Assembly (NCBI RefSeq): GCF_035582795.1
Contig: NC_134373.1
Span: 26,506,501-26,570,500, forward strand
Direction: 5' to 3'
DNA length: 64,000 nt
Source: Mycteria americana
Lineage: Eukaryota; Chordata; Aves; Ciconiiformes; Ciconiidae
Under the pieces are notes generated by a model. That model was not told the origin of the DNA and made no database searches. It was given only the letters and a program-made list of their open reading frames with translations. The translations under genes and the position numbers were made by a program. How positions within the stretch are numbered: position 1 is the first letter of the stretch; the number at the start of each line of letters is the position of its first letter. Shown here in pieces: positions 1 to 10,700 of this stretch.

Positions 1-64
1 TCTCCTGCTAGGTCATTGCTTTCCGTAAGTGTTGAGTGGACCCCGCCGTGCTCATGAAATATTA

Positions 65-493
65 ATTTGCATTACCAGGAAGCCGGAGCTCGAAAGGTGT
101 CGGAAGAAAACAGAAAAACTTGCAAGTGTGGCCGCCCCACAGCCCGGCAGGTACTGGAGCTCTGGTGCTCCCACATCACTGCTCCCAGGGGAGAAGCAGC
201 CCTGGGAGCCAGGAAAAACTGCCCTGGGGGTGCCCGGGAGAGCCAAGAACAAGCCCCCACTGCCCGGGAAATGGCCCCAACCAGCAAATTTGGAAGTAAG
301 GGAGAGCCTTACTTGCTGTAAGAGCAAGGACCCGCAGCTCCCCCAGTCCCTTCTCCCTGGGGAATGTCAGCACCCTGGGGCCACGACCGCACTGGCAGCC
401 GTATGGGGAGCGCACTGTGACAAGTGGGACTATAAATACAACTGGACTGACAATAAGGCTTTGATTAGACTGTTAAGGCTTTAATTAGACTGA
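65..493 (+). promoter_or_regulatory. AT-rich island: octamer, TATA-like box and 20-bp tandem repeat
   Basis: A perfect POU octamer complement (ATTTGCAT) lies at 65-72 and a strong TATA-type element (TATAAATA) at 431-438. Just after it a 20-bp unit with a TTAGACTG core is repeated in tandem at 454-473 and 474-493 with about two differences; the second copy contains TAATTA, a homeodomain core. These stand out from very GC-rich surroundings. No transcript or coding exon follows that I can recognise, so a promoter or enhancer role is inference only. Confidence 0.25.
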
Positions 494-2239
494 CAAATCG
501 CTGGATGTGCCTGTCACACAGCTGTTGGAGCTGGGCCCTCGAGGAGCAGATGCCGCAGCCAGTGGGCTGGGATTTGGGTGCAGGAGGGGACCCGGGGGTC
601 CCTGGGGGTGAAGGGCTCTGTGCCGGGGTGCAGGGGTGGCAGCCATGCCCCAGGCCCCTGACTCAGCACAAGCACCGGCAGTGCAGGGCTGGGAATAGCC
701 GGTGCTGTCAGCGTGCAGGCAGCTGCCAAGCCCGGCTGCCAGACCCTCGCAGGCTCAGGGGCTGGACGACAGCCGTCCCCTGCTCGGTGTGGGGACGGGC
801 AGGGCAGATCCCCAGCACAGCACTGGCTGGGGCCGTGGCCCCGCTCCTGGGGGACACGCCAGGCATGGGGCTGGCAGTGGCCATTCGGCTGTCCCCAGGG
901 CAAGCGGGGACTGCCTGTCCACACTCTTGGGGACCTCACGTGTTGCTGGAGACACGGAGCAGCTGGGGTGCCATCCCAGCTGCCTCCCAGCAGTGCCCAG
1001 AGCCAGGGCTGCACATTCCCAGCACCAGCCCTTCTTGCGGGGCTCAGACCGCAAGGACTCGCTGCAGTGCCTGCACGCTCCTGCCTCCTGGCAGCACCCA
1101 GCCTGGCGCAGCCGCTTTGCAGGGTCACAGCTCCAGGTGCCCACCTGCCCCATGTCCCCTGTGCTGCAGCAGGTGAGGGGACAGAGATGGGGACTTTTTT
1201 GGGAAGCCAGCGTGGAAGGAGAGGCACCAAGGCTGGAGGAGCAGAGAGAGATGCTGGCCTGGGACAGGGATGGGCTTGGTACCACCATAGTGTCTGTCCT
1301 CTCTGCACCCTGCCACGCATGTGTGCAAGGAGGCAGCGTGCAAGGGAGCTGCTTGCAGCCCCCAGGCCAATAACCGCGCTGAGATTTTGGAGCTAAACTG
1401 ATGTTCCCCAGCGCCAGCCCTTACGGGCTCCCGGCATGGCCCAAGCGTGCCCAGCCCTGCCCCAGCCATGGAGCTGTGCCTTCCCCGTGCACGCAGCAAA
1501 GAAGAGATGATCCCTTCCAGCGCAGGGAAGATCCTGTGAGCATGGACACAAGGACACGGCTGTTCGTCTCTCTCCAGCACACGAGCGATGCCCTGAGCCC
1601 AGTGCAGCCCAGCCCCGTGCAGCCCTCCTTGCCCCCGTCTAAGTTACAGCGTCGAGGGGAGCGTGACAGTAGCCAGGGGCTGGAGAAACCCAACCCAAGG
1701 GCTTCCCGCAGGGCTGCTGCCTCCTGCCAGGGACAGCCCCAGCTCCCCCCAGCACACGCTGAGCCACCGCAGCTTCTCTCCTGGAGGTGACAGTCCCCAA
1801 GTGGAGCTGGAGGGTCAGTGGGTGTGAGTGCTCCCCAGCAGTTCCAGCGTGGAGTCCCTCGGCAGAATTAAATGCCACCGTGGGGGTGGCTGTGCCGAAG
1901 CAGGGAGGGATGCCTCCCCCTGGACACCCCCCCACCCTCCTGCTGTCCCGGTGTGCACACACGCTGCCCGTGTCCCCGGGCTCTGCGCAGCCCCACTGCC
2001 CCACACAGCCTTCCCACCTGCCCCGGGACACGCTGCAGAGCCCGACCCACGCAGGGGGACCAGCCGGCAGCCGACGGGGTCAGAGGGGTCGGGGGGGGTC
2101 AGACAAGGGACTCCGGGATGGGGCAGCACAACCCTGGGGTGCGGGGTTCGGGGGACAAGTGACACCTTAAAGCAGAGGAAACGAAACCGCCGGCACCTCT
2201 CTCCCCACCCCACGCCGCCCCACCCGTGCAGCCGCCTCT

Positions 2240-2560
2240 GGGACGGCGCTGCCCGAGCCCGGGAGTCCCAGCCCCGGGACTTCCCCCCCTCCCCCGCAGG
2301 ACGCCCGTTTCCTCCGCGGAGGACCCGGCGCCCAGTCCCGTACCCGCTCTCCGGTGCCGCCGTACCCCGCCGCTCCGCTCCGCCGATGCTCCGCCGCCTG
2401 CGGCCGCACGGGGCCGGGGCTGCCCGGGCTGCCCGCCCCTCGGCAGCGGCAGGGCGGCGAGCCCGCCCCCGCGGGACGCCCCCGGCCCCCGCAGCCACCG
2501 CCTCTCAAGGTCGCCTCGGATTAAGGTCACGCCGTTCCCGAGGCGGGGGGGGGGGTGGGT
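2240..2560. promoter_or_regulatory. CpG island, candidate promoter of the neighbouring minus-strand gene
   Basis: The segment is extremely GC- and CpG-rich, with CCGCC and GGGCGG-like boxes, unlike the CpG-poorer DNA from 600 to 2200. Islands of this kind normally mark promoters. It lies beyond the CNOT9 3' end, where the PLCD4 promoter is expected from human gene order, but no PLCD4 coding sequence is visible in the window. It could also be an orphan island. Confidence 0.45.
2505..2529 (+). promoter_or_regulatory. paired NR5A/ERR-type nuclear receptor half-sites
   Basis: TCAAGGTCG at 2505-2513 fits the NR5A (SF-1/LRH-1) consensus YCAAGGYCR. TTAAGGTCA at 2521-2529 fits the ERR consensus TNAAGGTCA. 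They are on the same strand, start 16 bp apart and sit at the edge of the CpG island. Binding is inferred from sequence only. Confidence 0.35.
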
Positions 2561-2917
2561 GAAGGCGGTGGCAGGGCCGGGAGCACCCCACAGTGCCCCC
2601 CGCTTGGGGCCGAGTCCCCATTCCCACCTCCCAGCACCGCCTGTCCCTCCCCAGACCCGCTTGCACAGCCCAACGGGGCACAGAGGGTCCCCAGTGTGTC
2701 CCTTGTCCCCTTCCCAGGACCCTCCGGTTGGGGGAAGAGATGCAAGGACGTGTGGCTGGAGCATCCCGTAGCAAAACCCGCACGGGGATCCAAGCTGGGG
2801 CACCCGTGGGGCAGGCCGAGTTGGGTGCGAGGGCTGCAGGGCAGGGACCAAACTTGAGGTGGACGATGCTCTCATCTCCTGGACCCGGGGCGAGCGTGGC
2901 AGGGCTTGCAAACACGC

Positions 2918-2995
2918 TGCAGGAAGGCAACGAGCGCTCTCCCCGGCGGGCTCCATTCGGAGCCCGCCGGGGAGAGCGCTCGCTGCCTTCCTGCA
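2918..2995. repeat. near-perfect 37-bp inverted repeat with 4-nt loop
   Basis: The left arm 2918-2954 and right arm 2959-2995 are reverse complements at 36 of 37 positions; the loop is ATTC (2955-2958). The arms are GC-rich and contain AGCGCT and CCGGCGGG-like blocks. The stem is longer and more perfect than a typical microRNA precursor and has no terminal-repeat neighbours that would mark it as a DNA transposon. It lies about 200 bp beyond the distal CNOT9 poly(A) signals. It could be a genomic palindrome, a structured RNA or a fold-back sequencing artefact. Confidence 0.9.
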
Positions 2996-3201
2996 AAGCA
3001 AAACCCCTCCGCGTTACTGCTCTGGGAGCGATGGGGTGCTGCAGGGATGGGGCCAGCTCCCACCGGGAAAGGCCACACACTCCCCAGCTCACCTCCCCAA
3101 GCTGGCACCAACCCCCCTTCCTCCCATCTGCAATAAATCCCCGTCTTGCCACTTGCCCTCCCCCAGAAACCAGATCGGGAGCAATCTGTGCTGGCTGAGG
3201 T

Positions 3202-3214
3202 TTTATTATTTATT
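3202..3214 (-). terminator. CNOT9: distal CNOT9 poly(A) signals, two overlapping
   Basis: TTTATT on the plus strand, giving AATAAA on the transcript strand, occurs at 3202-3207 and again at 3209-3214. If used, cleavage would fall near 3180-3190 and give a 3' UTR of about 1.5 kb. Confidence 0.5.
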
Positions 3215-4310
3215 AATCCAAACTTACAAAAAAAAACCAAACCAACCCAACCCAACACCCCCCCCCCCCCCAAAAAAAAAAACCCCAAACCAAACAGAAG
3301 CATTTTCACACCCTGTCAAGGTCAGGATGGAGGGAAAAGAAGGCAATGGTTATAAAACAGGACCCCGGGGGCAAGGAAGAGGCCATGCTCTGCCCTTGTT
3401 ACGCAAGGCTGCGAGGGGAGGAGGGAAGGGAAACGAGATGGGATTTAAGACACTGTTGGCACGACACCGCAGATGATCAGCAAAATGGACTACTCGAGGA
3501 GGGGGGAGAAATCGAGTAGCTGCCCAGGCTTGCCTGCAGCCAAGCGCAATCTCCGCTGCAGCAGAGCCCAGGAGCTCCTCGGCTGCTTCCGAGAGCCCAC
3601 CACAGCCGCACTAATCCCCCGGCGCAGGGAAGGCAGGTAAGCGGCTGCTGGTCCAGTTTAATTGCGGTGGGGCAGAGGCAAACGCCAAGGCAGGTTTGAA
3701 AGCTGAAATGGATGCAGCCGGCTGGCGGAGATGAGCTGGAGGGGGGGGGAAAGGGAGGGGGGCCAGGACTGAGAGATGCCCGGCAGGCAGCGGCGGGCGC
3801 AGAAGCCGGCATACCTGGAGCCCGCAGAATGTCGCTCCCAGCTGTCCCACAGCAGGGGATCATCGGTCGGTGGCCTGCTGACCACCACAAGGCAGGTTTC
3901 CTAACGCTGAGCTCCGTTTGACAAGCCAGCCAGAAGCCCCTCTGGGCAAGAGCTGGGCTAGATGGGAGGCCAGCACACATCAGCCCCTGGCTGGTGGCTA
4001 GCTGCAGGAGCACACTATTTACAGCACAAGAGCCACAGTCCTGCTGTCTTCTCCTCCCCCAGAGCCCTGGGAAGCAAGCTTATGACACGTGGGTTCATCG
4101 CAAGTAATCCACCCCTCCTCTCGGGGCAAGCACCGCAGTGGCCCAGCTCCAGCCACTGCCTCCGTGCCAAAGGGAAGAAGGAGAGAAGCTCGATGCGCCA
4201 GCTGGATGCAGAGCCAGGAGCAAGGATGTGCTGGCAGGGAAGAAAGCTGTCCCTGGGCTACCTGCAGCTGAGTAGCAGTCTTAAGAGGGAATAAAACAAC
4301 TGGATCGGCT

Positions 4311-4316
4311 TTTATT
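4311..4316 (-). terminator. CNOT9: internal CNOT9 poly(A) signal
   Basis: TTTATT at 4311-4316 gives AATAAA on the minus strand. It is an alternative 3' end about 420 nt after the stop codon; usage cannot be judged from sequence alone. Confidence 0.35.
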
Positions 4317-4512
4317 CAGCTCGCTCATCTAAACAGACGTGTAAACAAGAAGTGACAAGGAACTGGAGGGACATGGTGTGCACACACCCCTGTCACACCG
4401 CTTGAGCAGAGGCTAGCTGGAAGAGCGGACATCTGCACTACCCCCTGCCTGGCGGTGGGTGGAGAGATGCCAGCCAAGCCTCCTGGAGAGACGGGGATCT
4501 TTACAGATTGTT

Positions 4513-4518
4513 TTTATT
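4513..4518 (-). terminator. CNOT9: proximal CNOT9 poly(A) signal
   Basis: TTTATT at 4513-4518 gives AATAAA on the minus strand, 220 nt after the stop codon and just after an A-rich run (complement of the T run at about 4519-4534). It would produce a very short 3' UTR. Confidence 0.4.
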
Positions 4519-4737
4519 GATTTTTTTTTTTTTTGAAGCTGTAGTATCAGCATTTGCTGGTGTCGCAATCCCCGGAGGCATGCTGCGCTGCTACAGAGCA
4601 GCCCTTTGGCTGGGTGGGATGGTCCGGCAGGCCGGCAGCCAGCTGGCGTGCCCAGTTTGTTGCGGAAGAGGTCACCTGTTCCTGGTTCTTTGTAAACCTG
4701 AGCTGTTTCTTCCCCAGTCCCCCACCTCCCCCAGCAG

Positions 4738-7700
4738 TCATTGCGGAGGAAGAGGGATGCCCCGTGGGTCAGTGACTTGACCCTCTTGCAGGTTCTTGAC
4801 GAGCTGAGCCAGCCAGCGCTTTGTGGTGGTGTCATCCTTCAGGACCTGGGCAAAGGTGGTGTCCTTCAGTTGGTCAGGAAGGCACTGCCTGAGAGCTTCA
4901 CGTGCCCTACATCAAGAGACAAGAAACGGGGCCCAACAAATAAACTCACAGGGGCAAGAGGGGAGCAAACCCCACTGGGGTCACGACGCTCCTTTGCCTG
5001 GGGGTCTCCCTGGCAGGGCCAGCCGAGGAAAGCACCAAGCAGCAGCACCGCAGCACGTGGCACTCAGCCAGCCAGCACGGCTCCCATCCCTCACGCTAGA
5101 CCCCACCGAGCCAACCCCTGTGCCCTGACACCTGTCAGTCAAGAGCAATGCAATGCCAGGAGAGGCTGAGACAACAAATACATACCCAGCGGCTTTGGGC
5201 AGAGCTGCTGATCAGCATGAAATCAGTTTGTATTCCTTCAGCTGAATTTCTTCTATTGGCTTCTACTGCTAACAGCCCACATGATGCAGAAGAGGGAGAG
5301 CATAGCGTACCTTCCACCTCAGTCCCTCCCTCGTACCTAGTTCAAGCTACATTTGAGCTCAGGCAGTCGTAACCCGCGCAGCTTGAATCTGCACAAACCC
5401 CAGTCACTGTTTCTCCCATGTACCATAAAAGCTCCTGGGACTAGCAATAAATAAACCAAACCAACCAGAAAACCCACCCATTTTCCACACTGAGCAAAGG
5501 ATGACATAAGGACAGAGAAGGAACCTCGGCTCTCCCTGAGTGGGTACTGTGGAGAAGAACTGCCACTTCCAAGGGAGCGGGAGAAGCCCCTGCCCAAACT
5601 CCTAAAATGTTTACCTGGGGTTATCGGAAAGGCGAAGGTAGCAGCGGACGACATGTTTCAGTAGCCGTGCCGATGGCTCCTTGGAGAGCTGCAGGACCAT
5701 TTTACCCTGTTTGACAGAGGCCAGTGCCACCAGTTAAAGTCTTTGTAAGAACAGCTTCACAACCAGCAGAGACTAGGAAAGACCATTAAATCACTCTGAC
5801 TTCCCACACGTCACAGCACATTACCTTTCATCTAGATACCTCTGCATGCAGGCCGGCGCAGGGCTTGCCAAGATGCCTTTGAGAAGAGCAGCTAGCCATG
5901 GCTTGGAAAGGATTCTCCCAGCAGCTCAGGGAAAGCTTGTCTCATCTCTATTTGGTTTTTACCTCCCCAGGACTGCTTAGTGGTCCAACTTTCTGCTAGA
6001 TTAAAGAGAACCTGGGGTTTCCCCCTCGTGGAGGAAGGTGAATGTATTCCGAACGCTTTGATAAGCTCAGGCTGAGTCACCCCATGAGGTGTGTTGCCAA
6101 GCTCTGCAACACTCCTTTCCTCATCTGCGCTGCCTTAATTTCAACACCCTTTTAAAACATTAACAATAGCCCAGGAAGCCATGCCAAAGGACTGGGCTCA
6201 CCCAAACCACACATAGTAAGATCCACATCTGGTCTTATCACGCACCCAAGAGTTGTATTTTCTCTCTGCTACATCCCTCATCAAACCATTACTGGGATGC
6301 AAGACCAGGGCAGGTCTCCCTGGCCCAGCCTCCATTTCTCACACTATGTAGGACTTTGCACATGGTTGCACCTTTGAATGCACCCAGCCTGGTGAACAGT
6401 GTGGATGCCTTCACACGCCTGCTTTGAAGGGTTTAACAGTCTGCTTCCTCATAGTTAGGAGTCAATCAGATCTGCCCAACAAGTTGTTCTTTTTCCTGTA
6501 GAACTACATTGGCTAGCACTAACCATTTTCCTCATTAGCCAAATTCACCTGTATTTGGATATTCAGGCAGTTAGCAGGTCCCCCTCATCTGCCCTTTTGC
6601 AAGCTTCCTGTTCTCAGCAATTCCCCAGGATACCAATATTTCTTTGAAATAAAGAACAAGTCAGAGAGCTCCTCAGACAGCTCCTGGATGGGAAATACTA
6701 ACTTGCTCTTTTAAAAACATCTAATACTTGCATAACATCTTACTCAGTTATCAGCAGACAAGGAAGTAAATAATCACCTTCATGAGACAGGAGTACACTA
6801 TCCCGATTTTTGAAATACAGAACAGAAACGACTATGAACATTTTCATCTTTCTCCATAGCGCTATGGGATATTAATCATGTCAGTGCTTCACCCAATAGT
6901 GGGATTATACCACAGCTAGGATTTCTTCCATGCTAACACAGCTTTACACGCCCACATCCTTCCGTGCTCGTACCCTTCCCAGCCATGGATTCTTCCTCGG
7001 TCTCCTTCTCTCCCCTACCCCAGGGCTTCTAACTGCATCCTTCACTTTTTCCCCAAGCCAGAAGTACTTTCATCAAAGCCGATCCTTTTCGTGAATGCAA
7101 AAATCATGTCACATTGGATATTATGGACATCAGCTCACAATCGTTCATATTTTGCTGTTTGTGGGTGAATTAGGAGGTAACATTTTCTTTACATTTGGGA
7201 AAACAGACAAATAAACATTCCCAGTGAAAGCATCAACATTTAGCCACAGAACCAACACTGCAAAGCGCTTAACTTAATGCTGCATTTTCTTCTCCTGAGA
7301 CTGCTCTTTAAAAAGCAAACAACCAACCAACCATCAAAGCAGGACAATAGCTATGCCAGGGCAGACACGTACTCCCCTAGGCAAGCTCAAAGATAATAAA
7401 GCTCGAGTTCAAAAGGATTCTCCCAGCAGCTTGGGGAAAGCTTGTCTCACCTATATTTGCTTTTTACCTCCCCAGGACTGCTTAGTGGTCCAACTCTCTG
7501 CTAGATTAAAGAGAACCTGGGGTTTCCCTCCTGGGATGAGCAAATTACAAGTACCCAAACTTCTCCTTCACAGGCGACAGGGAACGGACAAAAATTGTCT
7601 GCTGTCTCCGTGTTCCAACACAAGAATTAGAGTCGGCTAGTACGAGCCAGGTTCAAAGAGGAAAAAAAGGAGGTTGGCCTTCCAGGAAGCGAATGGGAAA

Positions 7701-10700
7701 CTCGTGAAACTCCTTGATAAAGGACACTGTGGATGCAAAAGTTTCCATGGCTTCAAGGGGAGGATAGGCCAAACACTGGGGGTTACTGCACAGAAAACCC
7801 ACAACTGGCCCCAGAAATCCAAAGCTGAAAATTGCTGGCAGGTGCGAGACTGTTACGAGGGCAAGTATCACAAATGCTTGCCCTGCTCTTACTCCTTCGT
7901 TCAACCTGCTGCTCTTTCAACCTGTTGTGGGAGGCAGAGATGGGAAATGGATCCATGGCCTGAGCCGTGTGATCATTCTTACATAGAATTAAATCAATTC
8001 ACATCCAACGAACAACCCTGAAAACTCTTTTTCTTCTCTGGAGATGTTTATCTTGGGGACTTAGTATCTTACAACTAATATGTGTCCTCTTGACACGCAA
8101 ACCACAGATATATACAAAGGAAACATGTGGAAACCGAGAGCTACAGTGTCGCAAGCAATAAGCCCAAGAACTATTTGCTTCCCTCATCCCATGCTCCAGC
8201 CAGAGAACAGTAAAGTAGCCACTGAAGAAGCTGGCTGCTAGAGCATAATTTTTTCTTTTTTTTAAAGAGAGGAAACAAATAGTCTTACCAGTATCATGGC
8301 AACATGGGAAAACCGCTCGTAAGTCTGACAAATATATGCCAGCCCTGTGTCATCCAGGAGGATCTTCTGAAGAATAAACGTAGCAACCTAGAATGGGGAG
8401 AAAGCAGAAAAGAAAGCACATAAACAACTTATCTATCATGAAAAGGGACAGCCTTTGTGCTGTGTTCTTTTCAAGGCAGTCCCAGAGCTGAAAGGCCTTT
8501 CAACAGGCAGCAAATGCTTTACTCAGTGGAAGTTTAAAGCCAAAAGAAAATGCAGGACATTACACAATGCTTGGCATCTCTGGCTAAAGAAAAGAGATGG
8601 ACACAAAGCAGTGTGTACCAGAGGACTGGATGCAGGTTGCATAAGACAGCAACTACTGCCAAGCCGCTCAGGACAGCCTCAGGATTACGGCCACTCTACT
8701 CTGATCACAGAGCAAGCGGCAGGAGAAGGATCTGTCCCTTGGCCCTGCCATCTAGACAGCAAACTGATTCAGTTTTCATCTTGAGCATTACCGATTCACC
8801 GTAAGATGTGACTTCCTAGAAGAACCTCAGCCAGCTATGTCAGCAGGCTTCACCAGAGAAGCACATACAGACTAAAACCTGTGGCCAGCCTACCTGGGTC
8901 ATCAGACCAGTTTGACCACAGATCTGAGCTCATGGGGGAAAGGGGCCCCTGATCAGAGGAGACAACAAACTGGTCCAGTGCTGTGAACATTCCCACAACC
9001 ACCACTAAGAGCTGCCACCCAACCTCTGCACTGCGTAGCCACAGCATTTGTTCTCTCAGGCCAAGGAAAGTTGATCCAGCTCAGTCCTGAAAGTTACTCT
9101 GCAGGGCTGCAAAGGAGGAAACAGGTGTTGAGAGCAGGAAGATCTTTCCCAGCAAAACCACCAAGCTCAGGAACTCCAGCTTAGTTTGGTGGTTTTGGTT
9201 GGTTTGGTTTTTGAGGAGGTAAAAACTCCACCCCGAGTTGCCCCAGCATTTGCAACAGGAGACAAGTCAACTCTGCAGGTTACTGGCTGCCTGGTCAGTC
9301 AGAGATAAACAAGTCTTAATTAAGACAAAAAGAGTAGGTACCGTTTTGGAGAGTTCGCTGCCAGACTCCATAATGCGTAAGCACAGGGGGATAATTTCTG
9401 TCGTCAACAAGAAATTTATCACTTCTTGTTCATCAGTTTTCACCAAGGCCCCTTGAAGGAAAAACAAAACCGGAAATCAATAAATGATAAATTGTTTAAA
9501 AAAATCTCACCTTTCCAAGAGGGCCTGTACTGTGTCCTCCCCAGGAATCATTAAGTCTGAACGGCAGGCAGAGCAACTGTCATCCTAAATATGTTGCAGC
9601 ACATGGCTGGAGAAGAAATCATTTTGGCAGCATAAAAGTAATCCGGCTGGGTTTGGGGGTTGTTTGTTTTTCAGAAAGGGGATGCATTCTTGGCTCTTCC
9701 CCAGTGGTAACACAAAGAGGATCATGCCACCCACAGCAACCTCTGAGAAGAAATGCATTTTAAGACCCTCTTACTTTATGCATTGAGAGAGAAATGTTTT
9801 GGGCAGAAAGAAGAAAAAAAAAAGGATAAGGGGAAGATGGGGCAAATACACTCAAGTCAATCAATGACAAAAACCCAAAGAAAGCCCAGTCTGCACCCAC
9901 CCATCCCAGTGTCTAGCTGGCTGGGCTGAGGGTGAAGGCACAACAAGCCTGCACGCACTTGTACTCACAGGAAACATATTTTTGGCAATGCACCCAGACT
10001 TCAGTGTTTTCTTATTAGTGAAAAGTCCAGTTCCTACACACTAAGAGGAACCCAGCTCCACAACCGATGGAAAAGGAGCAGCTCCTCCTGTTAATACTAT
10101 AGGACTCAGAAGATCCCAATAAAGAGAGACCTGTGATTTTAGTCATGCAGGTCTCTATACCCACAACATGAACTGCATCCAACTTGATAAGAAACCAGTG
10201 CTCCAGCATTAGTCTGGCTGCTTACCAATCACTCCGAGGCTCGTGAGCCGCAGGTACTCAAACGGACGTGTCTTGCTAACTGTGTGCAAGAAGGGGTACA
10301 GGAAGAGAGGGATATGAGCTGCCAGAAAAGCTGACCTGTAGGAAAGCGAGAACACCCAATGTGAGAGACAAGGAAAACAAAGCAAGCACACAATCTAGCA
10401 TTACCATGCAGAGCCTCAGACTATTCCTGACAGACACCACTGCTGCTGCTCCTCAAAAGAGGGTAACAGTTCATTCTCTGATGGAAAGGTATGAAGTAAA
10501 TTCTGCACTGGGCGCAGCACAAAACCTAACACCTAAACCGTCAGTTACCTGCATCGCTGCTTCCAGCTGACCAGGAACAGAGCACATCCTGTTGCTTTTA
10601 TTACCTCTTCCTGCCACCCAGACCCTCTGCTTTGTACATTCACTGTTGCATTCCACCTTGCAGGCTCCCATGGGCAGTGACAGTCAGCCACAATGCATGT

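Larger units (their letters stand above)
1..3180. other. gene-poor GC-rich flank left of CNOT9
   Basis: No coding exon is recognised here. The long open frames (for example 514-1320 minus and 1828-2562 plus) overlap each other on both strands, are rich in Pro, Ala, Gly and Arg, and resemble no family I know; they are what low stop-codon density in GC-rich DNA produces. In human the next gene after the CNOT9 3' end is PLCD4, transcribed in the same direction, so its promoter or a noncoding first exon could lie here on the minus strand. I found no PH, EF-hand or catalytic PLC peptide. Separate entries describe an octamer plus TATA-like island, a CpG island and a strong inverted repeat. Confidence 0.6.
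3190..4737 (-). other. CNOT9: CNOT9 3' untranslated region
   Basis: This non-coding stretch follows the CNOT9 stop codon (TGA complement at 4738-4740) and runs to the last AATAAA cluster on the minus strand. On the transcript strand it contains a run of 14 G (complement of 3258-3271) next to GGGTT-type repeats that could form a G-quadruplex. The full length is inferred from poly(A) signals; the shortest isoform would end near 4490. Confidence 0.55.

Noticed and set aside
505-2562. Several open frames of 200-300 codons on both strands in the left flank
   Set aside because: They overlap in several frames, are dominated by Pro/Ala/Gly/Arg, lack recognisable domains and arise from GC-rich, stop-poor DNA.
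2918-2995. Reading the palindrome as a classical microRNA precursor
   Set aside because: The stem is too long and too perfect with too short a loop for a typical animal pre-miRNA, and no arm resembles a microRNA I know.
1-3180. PLCD4 expected here from human gene order
   Set aside because: No PH, EF-hand, X/Y catalytic or C2 peptide is readable on the minus strand; only a possible promoter could be present.
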